A stretch of DNA of 7,044 bases from assembly GCA_900756035.1 (NCBI GenBank), contig CAAEIR010000103.1, positions 1 through 7,044 on the forward strand, written 5' to 3'. Position numbers and translations under genes: made by a program. The notes under the pieces were generated by a model. The model was not told where the DNA came from, did not search any database, and saw only the letters and a program-made list of their open reading frames with translations. The DNA is from an uncultured Anaerostipes sp. (GTDB lineage Bacteria > Bacillota > Clostridia > Lachnospirales > Lachnospiraceae). Position 1 is the stretch's first letter. The number at the start of each line of letters is the position of its first letter. This document shows positions 1-6,056 of this stretch, piece after piece.

Positions 1-1355
1 AGTTACCAGTACAATTTGAAGAGAAGATGAAACGCCTTTTGGGCGATGACTTTGCGGAATATGAACGACATTTAGAAGATCCGGCATACTACGGAATCCG
101 GGTTAATACATTGAAGATTTCGGTGGAGGATTTTTTAAAGATTTGTCCGTTCCATGTGACGAAGGTTCCGTGGACAGAAAATGGATTTTATGTGAATCGA
201 GAAGAGAAGCCGTCCAAACACCCATATTATCATGCCGGACTTTATTATATTCAGGAGCCAAGTGCTATGACGCCGGCAGCTTATCTCCCGGTTGAACCGG
301 GAGATCGGGTGTTGGATCTGTGTGGGGCTCCGGGTGGAAAGTCAACAGAACTCGGAGCAAAATTAAAAGGAGAGGGTGTTCTGGTATCCAATGATGTGAG
401 TATTTCAAGGACTAAGGCTCTGATTCGTAATATTGAAATGTTTGGCATCCGAAACAGCGTGATTCTCTGTACGGAAGCCCGGTTTCTTGTGCCTTCACTC
501 ACAGGATATTTTGATAAAATCTTAATCGATGCCCCGTGTTCCGGAGAGGGAATGTTTCGAAAAGGGAACAATGAGATTAAAAACTGGCAGCAGAAGGGAA
601 GTGAGCCCTATGCAAAACTTCAAAGAGAGATTGTAGATGATGCAGTAAAGCTTTTGAGACCGGAAGGAATGCTGCTTTATTCTACCTGTACATTTTCACC
701 GGAAGAAAATGAACAGGTAATCGAATACTTGTTGGAGAAGAACGAAGATCTTTCTTTGGTGCCAATGAAGATGTGTGAGGGCTTCGATCAGGGACATCCG
801 GAATGGACACTTCACGGCAGTGAAGAGATTAAAAAATGTATCCGGCTGTGGCCGCATAAGATCAAAGGAGAAGGTCATTTTCTTGCATTGTTAAAGAAGG
901 CAGAAGGTCAGGAACCTTCTTTTTCCTTTGAGAAAGTTCGAAAACCTAAATTAACACCGGAAACCAAGGAGTTTTTCCAAAACTGTGAGATAGAAATTGA
1001 CTGGAATTATGTGAGGGAACACCAGGGGAAATTGTTTTATCTTCCGGTGGATCTTCCTGAGATGAAAGGGGTACGCGTTTTAAGAAAAGGACTTTTCCTG
1101 GGAGAGATGAAAAAAGGTCGGTTTGAGCCGAGTCAGTCTTTTGCGGCGGCACTTTTTCCGGAAGAGTTTACTCCATATTTGCCGTTTGAGACAGAGGAGG
1201 ATACCATCCGCTATCTGAAGTGTGAGACGCTGGATGTGGATACAGATAGCGAGGGAATTCATTTGGTCGGAATGGATAAGTTCCCTCTGGGATGGGCGAA
1301 GATCAAAAAAGGAAGAATGAAAAATAAATATGCTTCCAGTTGGAGATGGCTGTGA
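1..1355 (+). CDS. rsmF: RsmF-type 16S rRNA (cytosine-C5) methyltransferase, 5' end outside window
   Basis: This is a SAM-dependent RNA m5C methyltransferase of the NOL1/NOP2/Sun family that probably methylates a cytosine of 16S rRNA in the cytoplasm; the exact target base is inferred from the RsmF family. Counting from the ATG at 27, the SAM-binding motif VLDLCGAPGGKS lies at residues 95-106, motif IV DAPCSGEG at 168-175 and motif VI STCTFSPEENE at 219-229. Cys171 and Cys221 are the family's two catalytic-site cysteines. The C-terminal part (about 250-442) matches the RsmF C-terminal RNA-binding region and ends in a PLGWAK...KNKY-type tail. The reading frame is open from base 3 to the ATG at 27 and encodes LPVQFEEK, which resembles the conserved N-terminus of these enzymes. 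The ATG at 27 also lacks a good ribosome binding site. The true start is therefore probably just left of the window. The stop codon overlaps the start of the next gene by one base. Confidence 0.9.
   Translation, partial: LPVQFEEKMKRLLGDDFAEYERHLEDPAYYGIRVNTLKISVEDFLKICPFHVTKVPWTENGFYVNREEKPSKHPYYHAGLYYIQEPSAMTPAAYLPVEPGDRVLDLCGAPGGKSTELGAKLKGEGVLVSNDVSISRTKALIRNIEMFGIRNSVILCTEARFLVPSLTGYFDKILIDAPCSGEGMFRKGNNEIKNWQQKGSEPYAKLQREIVDDAVKLLRPEGMLLYSTCTFSPEENEQVIEYLLEKNEDLSLVPMKMCEGFDQGHPEWTLHGSEEIKKCIRLWPHKIKGEGHFLALLKKAEGQEPSFSFEKVRKPKLTPETKEFFQNCEIEIDWNYVREHQGKLFYLPVDLPEMKGVRVLRKGLFLGEMKKGRFEPSQSFAAALFPEEFTPYLPFETEEDTIRYLKCETLDVDTDSEGIHLVGMDKFPLGWAKIKKGRMKNKYASSWRWL
283..305. repeat. 23-bp perfect inverted repeat inside the methyltransferase gene
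   Basis: The arms ATCTCCCGGTT (283-293) and AACCGGGAGAT (295-305) are exact reverse complements around a single G at 294. As RNA this would fold into a 9-bp GC-rich stem with a UUGAA loop. It encodes residues YLPVEPGD, just before the SAM-binding motif. No U-tract follows, so it is not an intrinsic terminator. Its function is unknown. Confidence 0.75.
683..719. repeat. 15-bp-arm inverted repeat spanning the catalytic motif codons
   Basis: The arm TACCTGTACATTTTC (683-697) pairs with GAAAATGAACAGGTA (705-719) at 14 of 15 positions, with one A/A mismatch (690 against 712) and a 7-nt loop ACCGGAA. It covers the codons of the motif STCTFSPEENEQV, including catalytic Cys221. An RNA hairpin is the natural reading. 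No U-tract follows and its role is unknown. Confidence 0.75.
902..924 (+). other. Weak terminator-like hairpin inside a coding region
   Basis: The arms AGAAGGT (902-908) and ACCTTCT (914-920) form a perfect 7-bp stem with a 5-nt loop CAGGA, followed directly by TTTT (921-924). The layout is that of an intrinsic terminator, but the stem has only three G-C pairs and lies inside the methyltransferase reading frame. Active translation should normally suppress it. I infer at most weak, translation-dependent termination. Confidence 0.35.
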
Positions 1356-2077
1356 TGGGAAAGAAGGTACGTTTAGACAAATTTTTATGTGAAAGCCTGA
1401 ATTTCTCAAGGAAGGAAGCAAAAGAACAGCTAAAAAAAGGAAAGGTGACGGTAAATGGACAGAAAGAGACGAAGCCGGAGTCCAAAGTGGATGTTCTGGC
1501 GGATGTCATTTTGTACGAGGACAGTCCTCTGTCGTTTGAGGAGTTTCACTATCTGATGCTTCATAAGCCTGCGGGAGTTGTATCTGCGACAACAGACTCA
1601 AGAGAGGCGACGGTATTAGATCTGATCAGGGAACCTTATAAGGAACGACTGTTTCCGGTGGGACGTTTAGATAAAGATACCGAGGGACTTCTTTTGATTA
1701 CTGATGACGGGGAGTTAGCGCACAAACTTTTATCTCCGAGAAAACATGTGGCGAAGGTCTATTATGCGAGGGTATCCGGGAAAATCGGAGAGGATGCCGT
1801 GGAAGCTTTTCGAGGAGGAGTATCTATTGGAAAAGGAGAGACTGCCAGAGAAGCTAAACTTGAGATTTTAAAAGCAGATGAAGAAGAATCGGAAGTTTTC
1901 ATTACTATTACAGAAGGAAAATATCATCAGGTAAAACGCATGGTTCACTCGGTTGGAAGCTGTGTATTATATTTAAAGAGAATGTCTATGGGAACTTTAA
2001 AACTGGATGAGAATCTTCCTGCCGGAAGTTATCGGCCATTGACAAAAGAAGAAATCGGGGAATTAAAGGAGTCTTAA
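1355..2077 (+). CDS. rsuA: RsuA/RluB/RluE-family rRNA pseudouridine synthase
   Basis: This enzyme isomerises one uridine of rRNA to pseudouridine; by similarity to RsuA the likely target is 16S position 516, but the family also contains 23S enzymes. An N-terminal S4 RNA-binding domain occupies about residues 5-45 (VRLDKFLCESLNFSRKEA). The synthase domain follows, with GRLDKDTEGLL at 103-113 and catalytic Asp106. The closing EGKYHQVKRM (187-196) and the SYRPLTKEE tail are typical of RsuA. Its 240 residues fit the family. The chosen start is the ATG at 1355, which shares a base with the upstream stop (TGATG) and has GGAG at 1342-1345, nine bases before it. An ATG at 1340 in the same frame would add five residues without a good ribosome binding site. 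Assignment to RsuA rather than RluB rests on the C-terminal motif and is moderately sure. Confidence 0.88.
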   Translation: MGKKVRLDKFLCESLNFSRKEAKEQLKKGKVTVNGQKETKPESKVDVLADVILYEDSPLSFEEFHYLMLHKPAGVVSATTDSREATVLDLIREPYKERLFPVGRLDKDTEGLLLITDDGELAHKLLSPRKHVAKVYYARVSGKIGEDAVEAFRGGVSIGKGETAREAKLEILKADEEESEVFITITEGKYHQVKRMVHSVGSCVLYLKRMSMGTLKLDENLPAGSYRPLTKEEIGELKES

Positions 2078-2078
2078 A

Positions 2079-2747
2079 ATGCTAGAAAATAAGAAGTCAG
2101 TGATATTTGATCTGGATGGAACCCTTGTGGATTCCATGTGGATTTGGAGAGAGATTGATATTCGCTTCCTTGGAAAATATGGATTGCAGGTGCCGGAAGG
2201 ATTAAACGATGCACTGGAGGGATATAGTTTTCACGAAACAGCGGTTTACTTTAAAGAGCATTTTGATCTGCCTCTTAATACAGAAGAAATTATGGAGACA
2301 TGGAATCAAATGGCGGCGGATATTTATATTCATGAAATTCCGTTAAAGAAAGGAGTGAGGGAATTTATCACTCTTTTGCAGGAAAAAAATATGAAACTTG
2401 GAATTGCAACCAGCAATTCCAGAGAATTGACAAAAGCCTGTCTGGAATCCAAAGGAATTTTGAATGCCTTTGATTATATTTGTACGTCAGATGAAGTGCC
2501 CCGGGGAAAACCTGAGCCGGATGTATATCTTCATGCCGCAGAGGCGATTGGAGCAGATCCGGAAGAGACTTTGGTATTTGAGGATATTCCGTATGGTCTG
2601 CTGGCAGGAAAGCGGGCGGGCATGACAGTGTGTGCAGTGAAAGATCCTTATTCTGAAAGATCTATGAAAGAGAAACTTCAGATTGCAGATTACTACATAG
2701 ACAGCTATTATGATGTATTGAATGGAACCTATCAGAAATTAGGATAG
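2079..2747 (+). CDS. HAD-superfamily hydrolase, beta-phosphoglucomutase-like
   Basis: This 222-residue cytoplasmic protein belongs to the HAD phosphatase/phosphomutase group with an alpha-helical cap inserted after motif I. All four HAD motifs are intact. Motif I is DLDGT with nucleophile Asp11 and acid/base Asp13, and motif II is TSNS at 111-114. The motif III lysine is Lys144 in RGKPEPDVY, and motif IV is FEDIPYG with Glu168 and Asp169, which bind Mg2+. The cap (about 18-85) begins VDSMWIWREID, a variant I associate with uncharacterised Firmicute members. The substrate cannot be read from the sequence; a sugar phosphate or nucleotide is a family-level guess. The start is well supported: AAAGGAG (2065-2071) lies seven bases upstream, within the end of the rsuA-like gene, and only one base separates that stop from this ATG. 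Translational coupling is therefore likely. Confidence 0.88.
   Translation: MLENKKSVIFDLDGTLVDSMWIWREIDIRFLGKYGLQVPEGLNDALEGYSFHETAVYFKEHFDLPLNTEEIMETWNQMAADIYIHEIPLKKGVREFITLLQEKNMKLGIATSNSRELTKACLESKGILNAFDYICTSDEVPRGKPEPDVYLHAAEAIGADPEETLVFEDIPYGLLAGKRAGMTVCAVKDPYSERSMKEKLQIADYYIDSYYDVLNGTYQKLG
2349..2421 (+). repeat. Two adjacent hairpins inside the HAD gene
   Basis: The first pairs 2349-2358 with 2368-2377, ten pairs including one G-U (2352/2374), around a 9-nt loop. The second has exact arms TGGAATTGC (2399-2407) and GCAATTCCA (2413-2421) around the loop AACCA, with a possible extra U-G pair at 2398/2422. They are about 21 bases apart, and the second covers HAD motif II. A T-run (2374-2377) forms part of the first stem, so it is not a standard terminator. 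Their function is unknown. Confidence 0.55.
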
Positions 2748-2772
2748 TTGTGATACAGAAGAGAGGTTATAC

Positions 2773-3531
2773 ATGAAACAAATCGCAGTGGTGACAGGTG
2801 CTTCTTCGGGTATGGGAAGAGAATTTGTACGTCAGATCGCACAAAAATATCATGTGCTTGATGAAATCTGGGTAATTGCAAGAAGAGAGCAGCCCGTCAG
2901 ACAACTTCAAAAAGAGTTGATACACATCAGGATTCGTCCGTTTTTCCTGGATTTAAAAGAAGAAGATAGTTTTGGGAAGCTTCGGAATGTATTTAAGAAG
3001 GAAAAACCAAGAGTTATGATTCTTGCCAATGCTTCGGGAATCGGGATTTCAGGAAAATTTGATTCTTTAGAAGAAGATGAGATCTGTGAGATGATTTCTG
3101 TGAACTGTGCTGCGCTTACTCGAATGACTCACCTGGTTCTTCCGTATCTGGGAAAAGGTTCTTGTGTTTATCAATTTGCATCTTCGGCAGCTTTTGCTCC
3201 GCAGCCCGGATTTTCAGTCTATGCTGCCAGTAAATCTTATGTACTGAGTCTTACGACAGCGCTTCGGCAGGAACTGAAAACTCGCGGGATTAAGGTGATT
3301 GCAGTTTGTCCGGGACCGGTGAATACGGCTTTTTTCGATCGTGCCTATCAGCAGGAGGAAATGAAGTTTTATAAAAAACTTGTAATGGCAGATCCGAAAA
3401 AGGTTGTAAAAAAGGCATTGAAAGACGGAAGAAGAAACCGGGGGATTTCTGTATACGGCGGGATGATGAAAGTGCTGAGAGTCATCTGTAAACTACTTCC
3501 GGCAGACTGGATTGTGAAAGTGATGGGATAG
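2773..3531 (+). CDS. Short-chain dehydrogenase/reductase (SDR), classical type
   Basis: This 252-residue NAD(P)-dependent oxidoreductase has a single Rossmann fold. The nucleotide-binding motif TGASSGMG is at residues 8-15. Asn111 lies in the VNCAAL stretch, the catalytic serine is Ser137 or Ser138, and the YAASK motif places the catalytic pair at Tyr150 and Lys154. CPGPVNTAF (179-187) is the usual post-active-site loop. The structural NNAG motif appears as NASG (86-89), a departure from the consensus. The C-terminal 25 residues are basic and hydrophobic (KVLRVICKLLP), which could allow loose membrane contact; this is speculative. Substrate is unknown. The start has GAGAGG at 2761-2766, six bases upstream, in a 25-base gap after the HAD gene that holds nothing else. 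Its presence among RNA-modification genes gives no clear clue to its job. Confidence 0.9.
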   Translation: MKQIAVVTGASSGMGREFVRQIAQKYHVLDEIWVIARREQPVRQLQKELIHIRIRPFFLDLKEEDSFGKLRNVFKKEKPRVMILANASGIGISGKFDSLEEDEICEMISVNCAALTRMTHLVLPYLGKGSCVYQFASSAAFAPQPGFSVYAASKSYVLSLTTALRQELKTRGIKVIAVCPGPVNTAFFDRAYQQEEMKFYKKLVMADPKKVVKKALKDGRRNRGISVYGGMMKVLRVICKLLPADWIVKVMG

Positions 3532-3539
3532 AACCGGAT

Positions 3540-4517
3540 ATGAGAGAAATAAACATAACAGCCAAAGAAGAAGGACAGCGTTTAGATAAAATTCTTGCCA
3601 AATATTTAAATAAGGCACCTAAGAGTTTTGTCTATAAAATGCTGCGGAAAAAGAATATAAAATTAAATGGCAAAAAGGCATCGGGAAATGAAAAGCTTTC
3701 CGGAGGAGATCAGATTTGCATATATTTGTCGGAAGAAACCATTGAGAAGTTTCGTGAGGACATCTCTGTGGGAGAGCAGAAGATAAAGCTTGATATTCTT
3801 TATGAAGATTCCAATGTCCTGATGATAAATAAACCATGGGGAATCTTGTCTCAGAAATCAAAAGCGGAGGACATCTCCATTAATGATCAGCTGATTCCTT
3901 ATATTCTTTCAAAGGGGATTATGACGAAAAGTGAGCTTCAGGTAGTAAAGCCTTCTATTTGTAACCGTTTAGACCGGAATACTACCGGAATTATTCTGTG
4001 TGGAATTACGATAGAGGGATTGCAGACCATATCTTCTATGTTAAAAGAGCGGACAATCGAAAAGTATTATGAATGTATTGTGAAAGGACAGGTTAAGAAG
4101 TCTCGGAAAATATCAGGATATCTGGTGAAAGATGAGAGAACCAACAGGGTACGGATTGTTTCTGGCAGAGATCAGCAAGGAGATTATATTGAAACTTTTT
4201 ATGAGCCGGTTCTTGCAAATGAGGATTTCACATTGCTTCGAGTAAAATTGGTGACAGGAAAAACTCATCAGATTCGGGCACATCTTGCAAGTATCGGACA
4301 TCCGCTTCTGGGAGATTTTAAATACGGAGACCGCAGGCTGAATCAGAAACTAAAGCAGCAGTTTGGGCTGAAAGATCAGCTTTTGCATTGTCAGAAGATT
4401 GTATTTCCGGAGAAGATGGAGAAGTGTAAAGAATTGTCAGGCAAGACCATTGAAGCACCGCTTCCTGAACGGTTCCAGAAAATCAAAGAAGTACTATTGG
4501 GAGACGACAATGGATAA
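3540..4517 (+). CDS. RluA-family pseudouridine synthase (RluC/RluD-like)
   Basis: This enzyme makes pseudouridine in large-subunit rRNA, judged by similarity to RluC and RluD; the exact uridine(s) cannot be assigned. The N-terminal S4 RNA-binding domain spans about residues 12-65 (EGQRLDKILAKYLN, IKLNGKKA). The catalytic domain begins near ILYEDSNVLMINKP (87-99). The signature NRLDRNTTG at 142-150 carries catalytic Asp145, and GKTHQIRAHL (240-249) with GDFKYGD (258-264) completes the family motifs. Its 325 residues are normal for the family. The ribosome binding site is poor (only CCGGAT just upstream) and the gap to the SDR gene is 8 bases, so translation probably depends on ribosomes arriving from upstream. 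The start is fixed by the S4 domain beginning right after it. This is a second synthase family beside the RsuA-type enzyme in the same run. Its end overlaps recU by 8 bases. Confidence 0.92.
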   Translation: MREINITAKEEGQRLDKILAKYLNKAPKSFVYKMLRKKNIKLNGKKASGNEKLSGGDQICIYLSEETIEKFREDISVGEQKIKLDILYEDSNVLMINKPWGILSQKSKAEDISINDQLIPYILSKGIMTKSELQVVKPSICNRLDRNTTGIILCGITIEGLQTISSMLKERTIEKYYECIVKGQVKKSRKISGYLVKDERTNRVRIVSGRDQQGDYIETFYEPVLANEDFTLLRVKLVTGKTHQIRAHLASIGHPLLGDFKYGDRRLNQKLKQQFGLKDQLLHCQKIVFPEKMEKCKELSGKTIEAPLPERFQKIKEVLLGDDNG

Positions 4518-5046
4518 ATGGAATACAAAAGGACTGAGAGGTTCTGTTTTAGAGGAGCTGGTTAACTATACCAATGAAAAATACAGGGAACAGAAACTGG
4601 CTTTGGTACAGAAAATACCTACATCCATTAAACCGGTCAGGTTTGATAAATCCACAAGACATATTACGCTGGCTTATTTTGATCAGAAGAGTACCGTAGA
4701 CTATATAGGTGTCGTACAGGGAGTTCCTGTGTGTTTTGATGCAAAAGAATGTGCCAGGGATACTTTCCCGCTGCAAAATATTCACAAACATCAGATTGAA
4801 TTTATGAGCCAGTTTGAAGAACAGGGTGGAGTCAGTTTTCTTTTAATTTACTTTACCGCCCGCCATGCATGTTATTTCATGTCTTTTGAAGAAATGATGC
4901 GCTACTGGAATCGGGCAATGCAGGGCGGAATCAAACATTTTAAGTATGAAGAGCTGGATCTTTCCTATTTTGTTCCTCTGAAACAGGGGATGATTCTTCA
5001 TTATCTGGAATGTCTGAAAAAGGTATTGGAAACAAAACAGAAGTAA
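4510..5046 (+). CDS. recU: RecU Holliday junction resolvase
   Basis: RecU cleaves four-way DNA junctions during homologous recombination and repair in Firmicutes, the role RuvC plays in Proteobacteria. The PD-(D/E)xK-type active site is visible as STVDYIG (61-67, Asp64) and CFDAKE (75-80, Asp77, Lys79, Glu80), followed by the RecU signature TFPLQNIHKHQIEFM (85-99). From memory of B. subtilis RecU (D88, E101, K103), Asp77 replaces a glutamate. The segment QKIPTSIKPVRFDK matches the stalk that inserts into the junction. The protein has 178 residues, shorter than the roughly 206 of B. subtilis because the N-terminal tail of about 25-30 residues is missing. The ATG at 4510 is preferred: GGGAG (4499-4503) lies six bases upstream and homology begins at once. 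The in-frame ATG at 4399 would add 37 residues that only mirror the overlapping gene. The 8-base overlap suggests coupling to the pseudouridine synthase. Confidence 0.93.
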   Translation: MDKWNTKGLRGSVLEELVNYTNEKYREQKLALVQKIPTSIKPVRFDKSTRHITLAYFDQKSTVDYIGVVQGVPVCFDAKECARDTFPLQNIHKHQIEFMSQFEEQGGVSFLLIYFTARHACYFMSFEEMMRYWNRAMQGGIKHFKYEELDLSYFVPLKQGMILHYLECLKKVLETKQK

Positions 5047-5068
5047 AGTCTGATTTCTGCGGAAAATA

Positions 5069-5097
5069 TTGACGAAGCGCATAGATTTGCGTATAAT
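5069..5097 (+). promoter_or_regulatory. SigA-type promoter of the yicC-gmk-rpoZ unit
   Basis: The -35 box TTGACG (5069-5074) matches the consensus at five of six bases. The -10 box TATAAT (5092-5097) is perfect and the spacer is 17 bp. A TSS near G5104 (A5103 or A5105 also possible) gives a leader of about 58 bases. The leader contains a weak CCTGT/ACAGG inverted repeat (5121-5125 and 5139-5143) just before the ribosome binding site. It is the only convincing promoter in the window. The rest of the 5047-5161 gap shows no terminator for the upstream run, so read-through into yicC is possible. Confidence 0.85.
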
Positions 5098-5148
5098 AAA
5101 TAAGATTTGAAAAAATAGAACCTGTAAGTGACAGAGAAACAGGATGGA

Positions 5149-5154
5149 AAAGGA
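5149..5154 (+). promoter_or_regulatory. Ribosome binding site that fixes the yicC start
   Basis: AAAGGA lies seven bases before the ATG at 5162. The in-frame ATG at 5144 has its nearest AGG directly adjacent, which is too close to work. This, with the family N-terminus MIRSMTGFG, places the start at 5162. Confidence 0.7.
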
Positions 5155-5161
5155 TAGATTT

Positions 5162-6043
5162 ATGATTAGGAGCATGACAGGTTTTGGACATGGAGAAATG
5201 GCCAATTCTCAAAATCAGAAAGTAACTATAGAGATAAAGTCTGTAAATCACAGATATTGTGATATCTCTCTCAAGCTTCCGAAAAAATTTGCAATGTATG
5301 AAGCAAAGATTCGCAACATTATGAAAGAGTATGCGAATCGCGGAAAAGTTGATATTTTTGTATCTTATGAGGACTTATCGGAGACAGCGGTCAGTCTTCA
5401 TTATAATAAAGCGATGGCAGCAGAATATATGGAAGTGTTCCGCAAGATGCAAGAAGATTTCGGTATCGAGGTTCAGGTGAGTGCAGAACAGCTTGCCAGA
5501 TATCCGGAAGTTGTATCGGTTGAAGAAGTACAGCAGGATGAAGAAGTCTGGTGGGGATTATTAGAAGCAGCATTAAGAGAAGCTGCAGAACACTTTGTGG
5601 AGACAAGAACTGTCGAGGGAGAGAATCTCAGAACAGATCTTATGCAGAAGCTTTCACAGATGGAAGCGGATGTTGACTTTATTGAACAGCGGTCTCCTGA
5701 TATTATTGCAGAATATAGAGGAAAACTTGAAGAAAAAGTGAAAGAATTTCTGGAAGACATATCCATAGAAGAAAATCGAATTGCGGCGGAAGTGACGCTG
5801 TATGCTGATAAAATTGCGGTAGACGAGGAGATTGTACGCTTGAAGAGCCATATTGCTTCTATGAGAGATGTATTGGAAGAGGAAGGAAGCATTGGAAGAA
5901 AGCTTGATTTCATGGCGCAGGAAATGAATCGAGAGGCCAATACGATTTTATCTAAATCAAATGATGTGGCATTATCAGATCATGCGATTGAGTTGAAGAC
6001 CAATGTTGAAAAAGTCAGAGAACAGATTCAGAATATAGAGTAA
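5162..6043 (+). CDS. yicC: YicC/YloC-family endoribonuclease
   Basis: This is a cytoplasmic RNA-acting protein. E. coli YicC has been reported to promote decay of the small RNA RyhB and to have endoribonuclease activity, and B. subtilis YloC is its counterpart; the targets in this organism are unknown. The 293-residue length fits the family (about 287-292). The N-terminus MIRSMTGFGHGE (1-12) and SVNHRYCD (27-34) are hallmark motifs. The C-terminal DUF1732 region contains EVTLYADKIAVDEEIVRLKSH (210-230) and GRKLDFMAQEMNREANT (245-261), both strongly family-like. The middle (about 120-210) is acidic and probably helical or coiled-coil. It is the first gene after the promoter at 5069-5097, with gmk 13 bases downstream. 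An upstream ATG at 5144 would add six residues but lacks a usable ribosome binding site. Confidence 0.93.
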   Translation: MIRSMTGFGHGEMANSQNQKVTIEIKSVNHRYCDISLKLPKKFAMYEAKIRNIMKEYANRGKVDIFVSYEDLSETAVSLHYNKAMAAEYMEVFRKMQEDFGIEVQVSAEQLARYPEVVSVEEVQQDEEVWWGLLEAALREAAEHFVETRTVEGENLRTDLMQKLSQMEADVDFIEQRSPDIIAEYRGKLEEKVKEFLEDISIEENRIAAEVTLYADKIAVDEEIVRLKSHIASMRDVLEEEGSIGRKLDFMAQEMNREANTILSKSNDVALSDHAIELKTNVEKVREQIQNIE

Positions 6044-6056
6044 GAAGGGAAAGAGC

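Noticed and set aside
281..571. Reverse-strand open frames such as 281-571, 946-1152, 1080-1421, 4843-5205 and 5473-5940
   Set aside because: They lie opposite well-identified genes, have no ribosome binding sites or recognisable motifs, and have biased composition typical of antisense shadows.
1209..1251. Nine-bp inverted repeat CGCTATCTG/CAGATAGCG with a 25-nt loop
   Set aside because: With so long a loop a match of this length is expected about once per window by chance.
2748..2773. Promoter-like TTGTGA...TATACA before the SDR gene
   Set aside because: The spacing is only 14 bp and the second element overlaps the start codon; the gap fits a simple intercistronic ribosome binding site.
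3973..3992. Short direct repeat ACCGGAAT within the RluA-type gene
   Set aside because: Only two copies are present, explained by the codons of RNTTG and neighbouring residues; no array or mobile-element boundary is visible.
5053..5066. Possible terminator hairpin TTTC/GAAA after recU
   Set aside because: The stem has only four weak pairs and no T-run follows.
5308..5339. Eight-bp inverted repeat GATTCGCA/TGCGAATC with a 16-nt loop in yicC
   Set aside because: It falls within chance expectation for this window length.
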